A DNA stretch of 64,000 nt from Massilia mucilaginosa (GCF_011682145.1 NZ_WHJH01000004.1:1-64000), one strand, 5' to 3'. Counted from the first letter of the stretch, positions 46,440 to 58,000 are shown. The notes: generated by a model from the sequence alone, not told the origin. A program made the numbers and translations.

Positions 46440-47396
46440 TTACGGCTTCTGAAGCAGGAACATCTTCTCGCTGCCCGGCGCCACGCGCATGCGCAGCACG
46501 CTCGATCCCACACTGACATGTCCGAGGTTGCCGCGCCAGGCGATCGCCGGCGCCGGTCCCGCCGGCGGCGCGGTATCGACCAGCAGCACCTTGCCCGCGA
46601 ATTTTTGGGCCGACGCCAGTACCTGGTGGCGCGCCGCGGCGTAGCCGTCCTGGCGGCTCTCGCCCGGTCCCAGCATGGCCAGCAGGCCTGGCTTTTCGCT
46701 GTGGATCTTCATGTCGCCTTCGGTAAACAACACCACCGCATCGAACTTCTTGCGGTGGGCCGTGCCGAACAGGCGCTTGAGCCAGAAACGGTTGGCCACG
46801 GCGCGGTCTTCGAACTCGCTGTTGCGGCCCGCTTCGGGACGGTAGTGATTGTTATCCGAGGTCAGGTTCATGGTCGCATACAGCACGTTGCCGACCACCC
46901 AGTGCGCGTTCTCGGCGTAGCTGCGGAACTGCGAACTGGTCGACAGGCGCAGCAAGGGCAGCTGGCGCTTGCCGAGCGAATCGGCGTCCGGATAAAACAA
47001 TTCGCGCAGGCGGTTCAGGCGGTCCACCGCCACCTGGCTGCCGGCGCCGTTGGTGCAGCCGCTCCAGTCGCTGGCGGCGGGCACCACGATCATCGGGCGG
47101 CGCGCCCCGGCGAACAGGTCGCGCCGCTGCGTGTACAACTCGTCGCTGCACGGCTCGCGCTCGGCCTTGATGCCGGTGGCGACGATAAAGGCCACCGCGC
47201 CATCGTCGCTGGCGGCGATGGCCTGTTCCAGCTGGGCCTCGCTGCCGCCATCGCTGAAGCGGTGGCCGATGATGGCGAACTGGTAGGGCGCCGGTCCCCT
47301 GGCGGCAGCCGCCTTGCCTTGCGCGGCGGGGGCGCCGGGCGTGGCCGACAGCAGCGCCGCGCACAGGAACGCGGCCAATGGCGCGGCGCGCATCAT
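46440..47396 (-). CDS. Exported protein of unknown function co-transcribed with mutS
   Basis: A 318-residue protein with a signal peptide (about 1-24). The body reads like a calcineurin-type phosphoesterase fold without clear metal residues: [70 protein letters not shown]. Its ATG overlaps the mutS stop (ATGA), so it is translated behind mutS, an odd partner for a DNA-repair gene. Function unassigned. Confidence 0.78.
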   Translation of the reverse strand: MMRAAPLAAFLCAALLSATPGAPAAQGKAAAARGPAPYQFAIIGHRFSDGGSEAQLEQAIAASDDGAVAFIVATGIKAEREPCSDELYTQRRDLFAGARRPMIVVPAASDWSGCTNGAGSQVAVDRLNRLRELFYPDADSLGKRQLPLLRLSTSSQFRSYAENAHWVVGNVLYATMNLTSDNNHYRPEAGRNSEFEDRAVANRFWLKRLFGTAHRKKFDAVVLFTEGDMKIHSEKPGLLAMLGPGESRQDGYAAARHQVLASAQKFAGKVLLVDTAPPAGPAPAIAWRGNLGHVSVGSSVLRMRVAPGSEKMFLLQKP

Positions 47397-50074
47397 GGCG
47401 TGGCCAGGCGCTTGAGCTGGTACAGCTGCTCGAGCGCTTCGCGCGGGGTCAGGGCATCGGGATCGATGGCGGCCAGGGCGTCGAGCAAGGCGTCGTTGGC
47501 TGCGATGTTGGCGTCATCGTGCGATGGCGCCGGCGCCACGTCCTCCGGTTCCACGCACGGCAGCGCGAACAGGTCCAGCTGCGGCGTGGTGTCGAGCGCC
47601 TGCGATTCGAGCCGCGCCAGGTGCTTGCGCGCGGCCTTGATCACCGCCTGCGGCACGCCGGCCAGCTGCGCCACCTGCAAACCGTAGCTTTGCGACGCCG
47701 GACCCGCCTGCACCGCGTGCAGGAAGACGATGCTGTCCTTGTGCTCGACCGCCGAGAGGTGCACGTTGGCCGCGCTCGGGTGGCTTTCGGGCAGTTGCGT
47801 CAGTTCGAAATAGTGGGTCGCGAACAGGGTGAAGCTGCGGCTGGCGTCGATCAGGTGGCGCGCGATGGCCCACGCCAGCGCCAGGCCGTCGAAGGTCGAG
47901 GTGCCGCGCCCGACTTCATCCATCAGCACCAGCGACTGCGCGGTGGCGCCGTTGAGAATCGCCGCCGATTCGGTCATCTCCACCATGAAGGTCGAACGTC
48001 CGCCGGCCAGGTCGTCGGTGGCGCCGATGCGGGTGAAGATGCGGTCGATCGGGCCGATGGTCGCGCTGGTGGCCGGCACGTAGCTGCCGATGTAGGCCAG
48101 CAAGGTGATCAGGGCCACCTGGCGCATGAAGGTCGATTTACCGCCCATGTTCGGGCCCGTGATCAGCAGCAGGCGGCGTTCGTCGTTGAATGTGCAGTCG
48201 TTGGCGATGAAGCGCTCGATCTGGTTTTCCACCACCGGATGGCGGCCCTCGCAAATGACCAGGCAAGGCTCGGCGACCAGTTGCGGCGCGCACCAGTTGT
48301 GCTGCAGCGCGTGGGTGGTGAGCGCGGTGAGCGTGTCGAGCTGCGCCAGGCCCTGCGAGATGGTCTGCAGGGTGCCGATGTGCGGCGCCAGGTCGGCCAG
48401 CAACTGGTCGTACAGGATTTTTTCGCGCACCAGCGCCTTGTCCTGCGCCGACAGGGCCTTGTCTTCGAACACTTTCAGTTCCGGCGTGATGTAACGCTCG
48501 GCGTTCTTCAGGGTCTGGCGGCGGCGGTAATCGTCCGGCACCTTGTCGGTCTGGCCGTGCGTGACTTCGATGTAGAAGCCGTGCACCTTGTTGTATTCGA
48601 CGCGCAGGTTGGCGATGCCGGTACGGGCGCGCTCGCGCGTCTCCAGGTCGACCAGGAACTGGCCGGCGTTTTCGGACAGGCCGCGCAGTTCGTCGAGTTC
48701 GGCGTCGAAGCCGCGTGCGAACACGCCGCCGTCGCGCACCATGGCAGCCGGTTCCGGCGCCACCGCGCGCTCGAGCAGGTCGAGGCAGATGGCGGGCGTG
48801 GCCAGCGCGGCGTGAATGGTGGCCAGCAGGCTTTCTTCGCCGGCGATGAAGGCTTGCTGCACCGAGCGGCGCAGGGTTGGCAGCTGGCGCAGGCCGTCGC
48901 GCAGGCTGGCCAGGTCGCGCGGACGGGCCGAGAGCAGCGCGATGCGCGTGGTGATGCGTTCGATGTCGGGCACCTCGGCCAGGGTGGCCGAGAGGGCGCC
49001 GGCGGCGTCGCTTTGCGCAAGTGCCGCAATGGCCGCGTGACGGGCGCGCGCCACGTTCTGGTCGCGCCGCGCGTGGTGCAGCCAGTGGCGCAGCAGGCGC
49101 GAACCCATCGCCGTGCGGCAGTGGTCGAGCAGCGAGAACAGGGTAGGCGACTCCTGGCCGCGGATGGTTTCGGTCAGTTCCAGGTTGCGCCGGGTGGCGG
49201 CGTCGAGGCCGATGAATTCGTTCTCGGTTTCGGTCGACAGGCTGCGCACGTGCTGCAGGCCGCGGCCCTGGGTCGACTGGGCATAGCGCAGCAGCGCGCC
49301 GGCCGCGCCGAAGGCGGCGCCCAGGCCATCGGCGCCAAAACCGGTGAGAGTGGCCACGTTCAATTGGTCGAGCAGGGCCTTGTGGCCGCCGACCACGTCG
49401 AAGTGCCAGTCGGGCACGCGCTGGTTGTGGGCGCTGCCGTCGTCGTCGAACAGGTCGGCGCCGCTAGCGTCAGCGCGCAGGATTTCGGCCGGGGCGATGC
49501 GTTCGAGTTCCTGTTTCAGGCGCAGGCCGACGGTGCGGCTGTCGCCCGAGAATTCCATCAGTTTCAGGCCGCCGCTGGCCAGCGACAGCCACGCGAGACC
49601 CGTGGTGACGACCTTGCGCTGGCTGATCATGCACACGGCCAGCAGCGGGCGTTCGGCCTTTTCGGGCAGCAGGTCGGCATCGGTCAGGGTGCCCGGAGTG
49701 ACCACGCGCATGACCTTGCGCTCGACCGGGCCCTTGCTGGTAGCCGGGTCGCCAATCTGTTCGCAGATCGCGCACGACTCGCCCAGTTTGACCAGTTTGG
49801 CCAGGTACGGGTCGAGCGAGTGGAAGGGGATGCCGCACATCTTGATCGGGTTGCCGTTCGAGGCGCCGCGCGCGGTCAGGGTGATGCCGAGGATGCGCGC
49901 GGCCTTTTCGGCGTCGTCGTGGAACAGCTCATAGAAGTCGCCCATGCGGTAGAACACCAGCATGGTCGGGTAGTCGGCCTTGATGCGCAGGTATTGCTGC
50001 ATCATCGGCGTGTGCTTTTCGGCAGGGCCATTTTTGACGGCGGCGGCGTTGATCTCTGAAGGGGTGGTGGTCAT
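47393..50074 (-). CDS. mutS: DNA mismatch repair protein MutS
   Basis: An 893-residue mismatch-recognition ATPase. The mismatch-binding domain has the Phe-x-Glu motif in [11 protein letters not shown], followed by connector, lever and clamp domains. The ATPase carries Walker [10 protein letters not shown] (about 636-644), Walker [17 protein letters not shown], and the C-terminal helix-turn-helix. Length is normal. Start ATG 50074; a TTG four codons upstream (50086) is possible. Confidence 0.98.
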   Translation of the reverse strand: MTTTPSEINAAAVKNGPAEKHTPMMQQYLRIKADYPTMLVFYRMGDFYELFHDDAEKAARILGITLTARGASNGNPIKMCGIPFHSLDPYLAKLVKLGESCAICEQIGDPATSKGPVERKVMRVVTPGTLTDADLLPEKAERPLLAVCMISQRKVVTTGLAWLSLASGGLKLMEFSGDSRTVGLRLKQELERIAPAEILRADASGADLFDDDGSAHNQRVPDWHFDVVGGHKALLDQLNVATLTGFGADGLGAAFGAAGALLRYAQSTQGRGLQHVRSLSTETENEFIGLDAATRRNLELTETIRGQESPTLFSLLDHCRTAMGSRLLRHWLHHARRDQNVARARHAAIAALAQSDAAGALSATLAEVPDIERITTRIALLSARPRDLASLRDGLRQLPTLRRSVQQAFIAGEESLLATIHAALATPAICLDLLERAVAPEPAAMVRDGGVFARGFDAELDELRGLSENAGQFLVDLETRERARTGIANLRVEYNKVHGFYIEVTHGQTDKVPDDYRRRQTLKNAERYITPELKVFEDKALSAQDKALVREKILYDQLLADLAPHIGTLQTISQGLAQLDTLTALTTHALQHNWCAPQLVAEPCLVICEGRHPVVENQIERFIANDCTFNDERRLLLITGPNMGGKSTFMRQVALITLLAYIGSYVPATSATIGPIDRIFTRIGATDDLAGGRSTFMVEMTESAAILNGATAQSLVLMDEVGRGTSTFDGLALAWAIARHLIDASRSFTLFATHYFELTQLPESHPSAANVHLSAVEHKDSIVFLHAVQAGPASQSYGLQVAQLAGVPQAVIKAARKHLARLESQALDTTPQLDLFALPCVEPEDVAPAPSHDDANIAANDALLDALAAIDPDALTPREALEQLYQLKRLATP

Positions 50075-50509
50075 CGTAACTTTCAATCCGGTGCGGGCGC
50101 GGCATTGTCACTGCCGCGTCGTGAGGGCGCCATTTTACCGCCTTGGCACGCGGGCGAGGTGAAGTGATCGCAGAGGCGGTGCGCGCGACCTTATGCGGGC
50201 GTTATCCAGGTTTTTGGATGTCAATAATGCAGATGTGCTGACACCGTACCGGCCAATCTGGAACGTATCGAAATTCAATACTCACGGTGACAGTAGCCCG
50301 GCAACTAAACAATATCTTAAATATAAGGTTCCTCATCCTGCAAGGTGTTTACAATGCCAACTAGCAATTGTTAGTTAAATTGTGAAACGGCTTGATTGTC
50401 GTGCGCCAGCTTCGCGCGCGTACCGTCTTCCGCCCTCCGGACGAGTCGTACGCGTGTCGTCGGGGTACTTCCACAGCAGTTATTTCGCACAGCAGCTAGT
50501 TCAATTACG
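50075..50509. other. 435-bp gene-free region before the type I secretion operon
   Basis: The segment between divergent mutS and the ABC transporter has no supported gene. It turns A+T-rich at 50270-50390 and contains an imperfect 18-bp palindrome AACTAgCAATTGtTAGTT at 50359-50376 and a TACAAT at 50351. The operon's promoter is presumably here. Confidence 0.55.
50359..50376. promoter_or_regulatory. Imperfect palindrome upstream of the type I secretion operon
   Basis: AACTAGCAATTGTTAGTT is palindromic in 16 of 18 positions, centred on CAATTG, 133 nt before the ABC transporter start. It is the most operator-like element in the spacer; the regulator is unknown. Confidence 0.4.
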
Positions 50510-52693
50510 ATGAAACACACCGGTGTCAGCAAAGCGTCATTCTTTTGGGTTTTACAGGGTCTATGCACCCTTCACAGAAAACCTTTTTCCCCTGAAATAG
50601 CACAACAACAGTTAGCCGCGCCCTATTCAACCGACTCTTTGGCCGGCGCTCTCACTTCCTTTGGCTTCAAGGCCGACATCGGGTCGGTCAAATCCGCCAG
50701 GCTCCACAAGGAATCCTTCCCGCTGGCCGCGTTCCTGCGCGACAGCGGCGAGCAAGCCGGGTCCGGGACGGACGGCGCTTGCGTCGTCGCGCTGGTATTG
50801 CAGGCCGGCCGCGACAGCGTCCTGGTCGTCGAGCCGGACGACAGTGCACCGCGCACGATCTCGTTGGCCGAGTTCGGCGAACGGTTTCTGGGCAAAATCA
50901 TCCGCGTCACCCCGGAGAGTACGGATGCCAGCGATCCCGACAGTGAAGAACTTGCGCGCCAGTCGCGTCGATTCGGATTCAGCTGGTTTGTTCCCGAATT
51001 GCTAAAACATAAGAAATTGTGGCAGGAAGTGTTGCTCGCATCGCTGGTGATCCAGCTGATTGCGCTGGCAACGCCCTTGTTTACGCAGGCGATCATCGAC
51101 AAGGTTGTCGTCCATCACAGCCAGAGCACGCTGATCGTCATCGCCATCGGCATGGCTGTGTTCATGCTGTTTTCGGCGGTACTGTCGTGGATGCGCCAGT
51201 ATCTGGTGCTCCATACCGGTAACCGGGTCGACGCCGCGCTGGGCGCGTCCGTGTTCGGGCGTTTGTTCAAGCTGCCGCCGATGTACTTCCAGCACCGTCC
51301 TACAGGCGTCATTGCGGCGCGCCTGCAGGGGGTTGAAACGATTCGCGAATTCATCTCCAGCGCGGCGGTCACCCTGGTGCTGGACTTGCCGTTCCTGCTG
51401 ATCTTCGTGGCGATCATGTTCTACTACAGCGTGACCTTGACGCTCGTGGTACTGGCGATTCTGGCGGTTATTGTTCTTCTGAGTATTGTGGTCGCGCCAA
51501 TTTTCCAGGACCGTTTGCAACAGCAATTCCTGCTGGGGGCGCGCAACCAGGCGTTCCTGACCGAGTACATCGGCGGACTGGAAACGGTCAAGTCGCTGCA
51601 GATGGAACCGCAGCTCGACGCCCGCTACAGCAACTACCTGGGCAGCTATCTCGACGCCAGTATGTCGACCAAGCAACTGGCAAACGGCTACAACACCTTG
51701 TCGAACCTGCTCGAACAACTGATGAGCCTTCTCATCCTCGGGGTCGGCGCCTACACCGTGATGAACAATACCGAGTTCACAATCGGCATGTTGATCGCGT
51801 TCCAGATGTTCTCGGGCCGCTTGTCGCAGCCGATGCTGCGCCTGGTTGGCTTGTGGCAGCAGTTCCAGCAGGCCAGCCTGTCGGTCGACCGCCTGGGCGA
51901 CCTGATGAATGCGCCGGTGGAACCGTATTCCCTGGTGCCGGCGCGCACCAATACGCGCGCCGGCAAGATCGAGATCGACACGGTTGCTTTCAAATACGCC
52001 GAGCACTTGCCGCTGGTGTATCAAAACCTGTCGCTGACGGTGCAGCCGGGCCAGACCATCGGCATCATGGGCGCCTCCGGTTGCGGCAAAAGCACACTGG
52101 CCAAGCTGCTGCAAGGTTTTTACCAGCCCAGCGCCGGGCGCATTCTGGTCGATGGGGTTGATATCCGCTATCTGTCCGCCAATGAACTGCGCAGCCATTT
52201 TGGCGTGGTTCCGCAAGAGACGGTCCTGTTCTCGGGCACCATCTTCGAGAACCTGCAAATGGCCAGTCCCGACGCCAGTTTCGAGCAGGTCACGGCGGCG
52301 TGCCAGATGGCGGAAATCCATAGCGCCATCGAGGCGCTGCCCAAGGGCTACCAGACCGAGATTGGCGAGCGTGGAGCGGGCCTGTCCGGCGGGCAGAAGC
52401 AGCGTATTGCGATTGCGCGCGCCTTGCTCAAGCGGCCGAGCATTCTCGTCTTCGATGAAGCGACGAGCGCACTCGACCAGTCCACCGCCGAACAGTTTGC
52501 GCACACCATCAACGCCTTGCGCGGCAAGGTCACGATGCTGTTCATTACCCACGGCATGCCCAAGGGCTTGCAGCTCGATGCAGTCTATCGACTCGGCCCG
52601 AACGGAGCGCAGCGCGTCACCCTGGCGCCGGCTCCTGCCTCGCTCGGCAACCCAGGGTTCCCGAATGCCGAATCGCCCCTTAGCGCCGCATAA
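50510..52693 (+). CDS. Type I secretion ABC transporter (LapB/HlyB-type)
   Basis: A 727-residue inner-membrane exporter. A C39-peptidase-like domain (about 1-135) without the catalytic Cys recruits substrate, as in HlyB/LapB. Six TM helices follow (about 170-450). The ATPase has Walker A GASGCGKST (about 521-529), signature LSGGQKQR (about 623) and Walker B ILVFDEATSALD (about 644-655). It drives one-step export of RTX proteins with the adaptor and a TolC-type channel; no TolC gene is in the window. The ribosome site is weak. Confidence 0.93.
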   Translation: MKHTGVSKASFFWVLQGLCTLHRKPFSPEIAQQQLAAPYSTDSLAGALTSFGFKADIGSVKSARLHKESFPLAAFLRDSGEQAGSGTDGACVVALVLQAGRDSVLVVEPDDSAPRTISLAEFGERFLGKIIRVTPESTDASDPDSEELARQSRRFGFSWFVPELLKHKKLWQEVLLASLVIQLIALATPLFTQAIIDKVVVHHSQSTLIVIAIGMAVFMLFSAVLSWMRQYLVLHTGNRVDAALGASVFGRLFKLPPMYFQHRPTGVIAARLQGVETIREFISSAAVTLVLDLPFLLIFVAIMFYYSVTLTLVVLAILAVIVLLSIVVAPIFQDRLQQQFLLGARNQAFLTEYIGGLETVKSLQMEPQLDARYSNYLGSYLDASMSTKQLANGYNTLSNLLEQLMSLLILGVGAYTVMNNTEFTIGMLIAFQMFSGRLSQPMLRLVGLWQQFQQASLSVDRLGDLMNAPVEPYSLVPARTNTRAGKIEIDTVAFKYAEHLPLVYQNLSLTVQPGQTIGIMGASGCGKSTLAKLLQGFYQPSAGRILVDGVDIRYLSANELRSHFGVVPQETVLFSGTIFENLQMASPDASFEQVTAACQMAEIHSAIEALPKGYQTEIGERGAGLSGGQKQRIAIARALLKRPSILVFDEATSALDQSTAEQFAHTINALRGKVTMLFITHGMPKGLQLDAVYRLGPNGAQRVTLAPAPASLGNPGFPNAESPLSAA

Positions 52694-52699
52694 ACAGAA

Positions 52700-54127
52700 A
52701 TGACTACCATGAGCTCGAATCAAACGCCCGCCGCTGCGGCGGCCCCATCCCACGCCGATCCGTCCGGCGCGACGGTCATTCCACTACGTCCGCCCAAGCG
52801 CTGGCACGACCCTTTAAGCCGGATTGAACGGCAGGACCCCAGCACGGCGGGCCGCATGGTGCTGCGCGCGGTGTCGGTACTGGTGCTGGTGCTGATTGTA
52901 TGGGCGGCCTTCGGCAAGCTCGACATTATCGCCAGCGCCGACGGCAAGCTGGCGCCGCAAACTCTGGTCAAGATCGTGCAACCATCCGAGGCGGGCGTGG
53001 TCAAGGAGTTGCTGGTGCGGGAAGGCGACACGGTCAAGGCCGGGCAGGTGCTTGCGCGCCTGGATGCAACGCTCGCCAGCGCCGACAAGAGTGGCGTCAG
53101 TAGTGACCTGGTTACCCAGAAAATGCAGGCGCGGCGCATCGAGGCTGAACTGTCCGGTAAACCGATGATGGCGCACAACGGGGATGACGCGCTGTTGTTC
53201 GCCCAGGTGCAACGCCAGTACCAGGCGCGCCGTGGTGCATTCAACGATAGCCTGGAGCAGGAGAAAGCACTGTTGCAAAAAATGGAGTTCGAAAAGAAGA
53301 GTGCCGGCGAGACGCTCGCCAAGCTGGAGCAGACCCTGCCCACGTATCAGGCGGCCGCCAAGAACCTCGCCGAGCTGTCGCGCGACGGGTATGTGCCGAC
53401 GCGCCAGAGCGATGACAAGGGGCGCGAGGCGATTGAAAAGGCAAAGGATCTGGACGCGCAACGGTCGACCGTGGCCGCGTTGAATTCGGCGATGGCGGCG
53501 CAGCGCCAGAAACTCAGTCAATTGCACAGCACGTACAAGAGCGACCTGGAGCGTGAACTGGCGGAGATTCGCGCCAAGCTGGGCCAATTGCAGCCCAGCC
53601 TGGACAAGAGCAGCTATCGCGAAGGACAGATGGTGCTGCGCGCACCGCAGGATGGCGTGATCAAGGACCTTGCGACGACCACGACCGGAGCGGTGGTGCA
53701 GCCGGGCGCGGTTGTGCTGACCTTGGTGCCGAAAGACGAGCTGTTGTTTGCCGATGTGAATATCAAGAACGAGGATGTGGGGTTTGTCGCGGTGGGGCAG
53801 AGTGCCAAGGTAAAGCTGGCGGCGTACCCGTTTCAGCGGCATGGCATGTTGAGCGGGACTGTCATTCACATCAGCGCTGATGCCAGCGAGCCATCGCGGG
53901 CGGATGAGGGCGGGGGTGGGAGTAAGGGGCAGCCGAGCGGCAGCGCGAGTTACAAGGCGCGCATTCGCCTGGATCGGCAAGCGCTGAATGATCCGCAAGG
54001 CAAGCTTCTTCATATTGCGTCCGGGATGCAAGTCGTGGTGGAAATTAATCAAGGTAAGCGTACTGTATTGGAATATCTGTTATCTCCGGTGCAGAAGGCG
54101 GCTGCTGAAGCCGCGCGTGAGCGATGA
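52700..54127 (+). CDS. HlyD-family membrane fusion protein
   Basis: A 475-residue periplasmic adaptor of the type I secretion system. It has a short cytoplasmic Pro-rich N-terminus, one TM helix (about 54-72), a lipoyl half-motif (IIASADGKLAPQTLVKIVQPSEAGVVKELLVREGDTVKAGQVLARLD), a long coiled coil (about 150-300) and the second lipoyl/beta-barrel part (VLRAPQDGVIKDLATTTTGAVVQPG). The start is 6 nt after the transporter stop. ATG 52709 is an alternative. Confidence 0.93.
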   Translation: MTTMSSNQTPAAAAAPSHADPSGATVIPLRPPKRWHDPLSRIERQDPSTAGRMVLRAVSVLVLVLIVWAAFGKLDIIASADGKLAPQTLVKIVQPSEAGVVKELLVREGDTVKAGQVLARLDATLASADKSGVSSDLVTQKMQARRIEAELSGKPMMAHNGDDALLFAQVQRQYQARRGAFNDSLEQEKALLQKMEFEKKSAGETLAKLEQTLPTYQAAAKNLAELSRDGYVPTRQSDDKGREAIEKAKDLDAQRSTVAALNSAMAAQRQKLSQLHSTYKSDLERELAEIRAKLGQLQPSLDKSSYREGQMVLRAPQDGVIKDLATTTTGAVVQPGAVVLTLVPKDELLFADVNIKNEDVGFVAVGQSAKVKLAAYPFQRHGMLSGTVIHISADASEPSRADEGGGGSKGQPSGSASYKARIRLDRQALNDPQGKLLHIASGMQVVVEINQGKRTVLEYLLSPVQKAAAEAARER

Positions 54128-54229
54128 GGGCGTGGCATGGGACGAGCCTGAATTTTTATCTTTATCCAATTTTTCCTGTTCGCCACTCAACTATTTGGCA
54201 GGGGGAAATAGGCGATTTTTTCAATTCCG

Positions 54230-54349
54230 CATGAAAATTAAGCAGATGGGAAACGTTAATTTTGAATTTGGATTTAATAATGGGGGAATTAATGGTGATA
54301 AAAGTAATGCAGCGAACAATGCTGGGAAATTGCATAATCTTGATCGGTA
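54230..54349 (+). CDS. Possible 39-residue Asn/Gly-rich peptide
   Basis: A short ORF (MKIKQMGNVNFEFGFNNGG...HNLDR) lies in the A+T-rich gap between the adaptor and small membrane protein genes. The composition is Asn/Gly-rich, but no proper ribosome site precedes it. It is listed because nothing else occupies this 238-bp gap; it may be non-coding. Confidence 0.25.
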
Positions 54350-54365
54350 AAAAATTGGAGATTGT

Positions 54366-54956
54366 ATGGAAATAAAAGCGCCAAGTATTTTTCAGGGGCA
54401 AGGAAAACGATTCTTTTTAATCATTGCATCGTTGTCAGTAATTTTTGTCGGCGTTTGGTACATTAAGGCCAAGGCTGCACATGCGGCCTGTCAGCAAAAA
54501 ATATATGGGGAAGCGCGAGAATTGGAACGGAAAAATAAATTGAGCGAGGCACGTCGCCTTAATGAGTTTTTGTGCGATGAGAGTTTTTACCAGGATCCAC
54601 AAAATAGTGAGGGGACGTGTAGGGCGGCAGAACGACTGGGGAAGTTATTTTCAGCGGCCGAAATTGAGATCAAAGGAGCGCTTGAGAACTATAAAAGAGA
54701 ACGTGGAATTTATCCTGATAGTCTGAATCTCATCCGGGATCAGTTAAGTAAAAATGCGAATAACATTGCTGCGCAACTAGTATATTGTAAGAAAATGCAT
54801 ATCAATGACAAAAAAGGATTGTGTGAAAATGGCACGGGTTTCTTTTCTGCGTCCCCTTTCATGTTAATACCTGTAAGTGAAGATTTCAGAAAATCTCCAT
54901 CAGCGAAGGATGAAAATGTTCCGATTTTACGGCAGTGCGCGGTGACTTTTTTTTGA
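54366..54956 (+). CDS. Small membrane-anchored protein with a pseudopilin-like segment
   Basis: A 196-residue protein. A TM helix at about 16-34 (FFLIIASLSVIFVGVWYI) is followed by a mostly periplasmic body with several Cys (CQQKIYG, FLCDESF, GTCRAAERLG, YCKKM, LCENG, QCAV). AEIEIKGALENYKRERGIYPDSLNLI resembles the conserved segment of GspG-type pseudopilins, but there is no prepilin N-terminus. TTGGAG precedes the ATG. Very A+T-rich compared with the window. It lies between the adaptor and the RTX gene. Confidence 0.7.
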   Translation: MEIKAPSIFQGQGKRFFLIIASLSVIFVGVWYIKAKAAHAACQQKIYGEARELERKNKLSEARRLNEFLCDESFYQDPQNSEGTCRAAERLGKLFSAAEIEIKGALENYKRERGIYPDSLNLIRDQLSKNANNIAAQLVYCKKMHINDKKGLCENGTGFFSASPFMLIPVSEDFRKSPSAKDENVPILRQCAVTFF

Positions 54957-55076
54957 TTCTGAATTATTGCATTTTATGGTTATTGAAAAATTTGAACGTG
55001 GCACTGAATTATATCGTGGGGTGGGCAAACTCGTTTGCTACCGCATAACATTTGTAGTTTGTAAATGGAGTATTGT

Positions 55077-58000
55077 ATGACTTTGCCTACTGCTGTAGAG
55101 ATTACCAATTTTTACCTATATGGTAAAACTGCCGTCCCCGCTGATCTTACGGATGCAGCACTAGTTAGATCGTCTGGCATAGTCGAGTCTTTCGACATTG
55201 CAGTCGTTGAGTACATGGCCGGGCCTGGTCGTTTCGTTGTCCCTGCTGATTTTGAAGCAGTGAATCGATTTTTGAGTCCAACTCTACATGATACATCTTC
55301 GCATGCACTTGTTCCGGGTGTCTACGACAAAAAAGAAATTTTCGCCACGATGGGCATCGAATCAGCGATCGTTAAGGTGAATCAATCGTGGCATGATGAT
55401 CATAATGGAGATTATCTTGATCGGGCTTATATTTGGGGGAATACCGCTTTCTATATAGCCTCAAGTGCGCGTTTCATTATCGAGAAAGATGGGCGGCGCC
55501 ATATTGAGGATTTCGCTATTTTGCCTTATGTAAATAAGGATAGTTTTGAGAATTTCGATTTAACCGGTGGGGACATTTTTACTGATTTTGCCAACAACAA
55601 AATTGGCCCGCGCATAGATCCATCCAGTGTTGGGAGAACGGAAAAATTGATCACTGGACTTGGTCGGAGGATTAATTTTAGATTTACTAATGAAGCTCTA
55701 TTGCCGTTACGATCAGTGAATTTCAATTCTATGGGGAGATCCGCCGGGAATGGCGTCTTGCCAATCGAAGTAATTTGGGAGAATGAAGAATTTCTAACTA
55801 AGCTTTGGAATGCGCGTAGCACGCGATTTATCGATAACGCTGGGCGTGGCATTGTTTATGGGACGGACAATGCCGATGTCATGGACGCGGATTACTTGAA
55901 ACGATCAAAATTGTCGTTTGATATTGATCCACGACTAAAAAAAGCAATCGAAGACTATGGAGTTGCAATCGTAGGTGCTGGCGGCGCTGATGAGTTGACA
56001 GGCGGTGTACGTGGTGATGCGTTATATGGCGGTATTGGGAATGACACCTTGACGGGCGGTGCAGGCAAGGACAAATTACTTGGCGGGGTAGGCAACGACA
56101 AACTCGACGGCGGCACCGACAACGATCTGCTCAACGCCGGCGAAGGCGACGACACATATGTATTTAGCGGTAATTACGGTAACGACGTCATCTACGATCT
56201 CGGCGGCGTTGGCCGCATTCAAATCGATGGCGTGACGATCGGCAAAGGCATCGCTAACGGCAAGCGCGACCAGTGGCGCTTCGACATGGGCGGCGGCGTT
56301 TCAGCCACGCTGTCCTTGATGGATTCCGCTGAGAGTAGCACCGGCAAAAAACTGGTGATTGCCAAAGGTAACGACAGCAATAATAGCGTCAGTATCAGCA
56401 ATTTCGATCTTGCAAAGGCGCAAGCGGGCGGCTACCTGGGCATTCAGCTCGACGGTGCGGTCAAGGCCGCGATCAAGGTCGGCGGTGGCGGCAATGTCTG
56501 GAATCAGCCCGGCTTCGACGGGAGCTTGTCAGGCAGTACCGAGCTGGTGGAAGGCACTGGCCGCACCTTCACGCTCTACCTGAACCAGGCGGCCAAGGCA
56601 GGCCAGACTGTTACCCTGAAGATCGGCGGCACTGGGGATAGCCTGAAAGCCATCCTCGGCGACGTCACTGTGCCCGCCAGCGGCGCGCTCATCCCGCTCG
56701 TGGAGGGACAGACACAGGTCTCGTTCGCGCTGGTCCAGGAGGGCCCATTGAGCACCGATGCCAGCGCGACTGTGGCAGCGAGCGTCTCGGGCAAAGATGG
56801 CCTCATCACGACCAATACGTTCAACCTGGTCCTGAAGAACAGCGGCGACTTCACGCGCACGCTGCGGGGCGATCAGAGTCCGCCGCTGGTAGGCGAATAC
56901 TACGATTGGAGTAAAACAGAGTGGTTGGCCGACGGCACGATGAGCAATGGCGTGACGCAGCCAAATTTCCCTGACGTACTTCGGGCAGGCCCCCTGCGCG
57001 ACAGACTACTTGGCATGGGTGGCAACGATGCGCTCGATGGGGCGGGCGATGCCGACTACATCGACGGCGGCGATGGCGACGACATGATCGGTGGCGGCCC
57101 AGGCAGCGATTACCTGTTGGGAGGCGCGGGAAAAGATCACATTTCCAGCTCGTCAACCCTGAACATGCCGCGCCGCACAAGTTCGAAGGATACTTGGAAA
57201 CCACCGGAGGGGAAGCCTGTTGTCACCGCTGGCCCAAATTGGGGGGTGTATGTCAAGAGCGTTGGCGACAGCCCGGTCAATACCTGGGATGGTGTCGATG
57301 ATCCATTCGGCGCGGATTCTGATTATATCGATGGTGGAGCTGGCGACGATACGCTGATCAGTAGCGATGGCGCCGATCGTGTTCTCGGTGGTACGGGTAA
57401 TGACAGGATCAGCGGGCGCGCCGGCGACGACGTACTCGAGGGTAACGACGGCAACGACAACATCGATGGCGACGGTACAACCGTGACGGGTTTGCTCAGC
57501 AGCGTTAGCGATTCGATACACGGTCACGATTTCGTCGATGGCGGGGCCGGGAATGACACGATTTCCGGCGATGGCGGTTCCGACGTCGTGTTCGGTGGCG
57601 CCGATAACGACAAAATATGGGGTGACTCGGCCGGCAAAACCGACGCCAAAAATTATGCGGGCCTTCAATTCCATGGCGAGGATTACCTCGATGGCGAAGA
57701 TGGCGACGACTACATTGAAGGCGGCGCCAGGAACGACACCTTGTACGGCGGCCTCGGCGCTGACAATTTATTAGGGGACACCTCTGCAGCGAATCTATCT
57801 TCTCCTGCGGACAATGCCCTCATCTGGGGCGAGGACTACCTTGATGGTGAAGAAGGCAACGACAGCCTGACTGGCGGTGGCGGCAATGACGCCATGTTCG
57901 GCGGCACCGGCGACGACAAACTGTGGGGCGATTCGTCAGGCGCCAGCACGGACGAAAGCTATATCAAGGCCGAGTTCCAAGGCAATGATTATCTCGATGG

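Noticed and set aside
47378-50059. 893-codon plus-strand open frame
   Set aside because: It is an exact shadow of mutS, with low-complexity Arg/Gly/Val composition and no domains.
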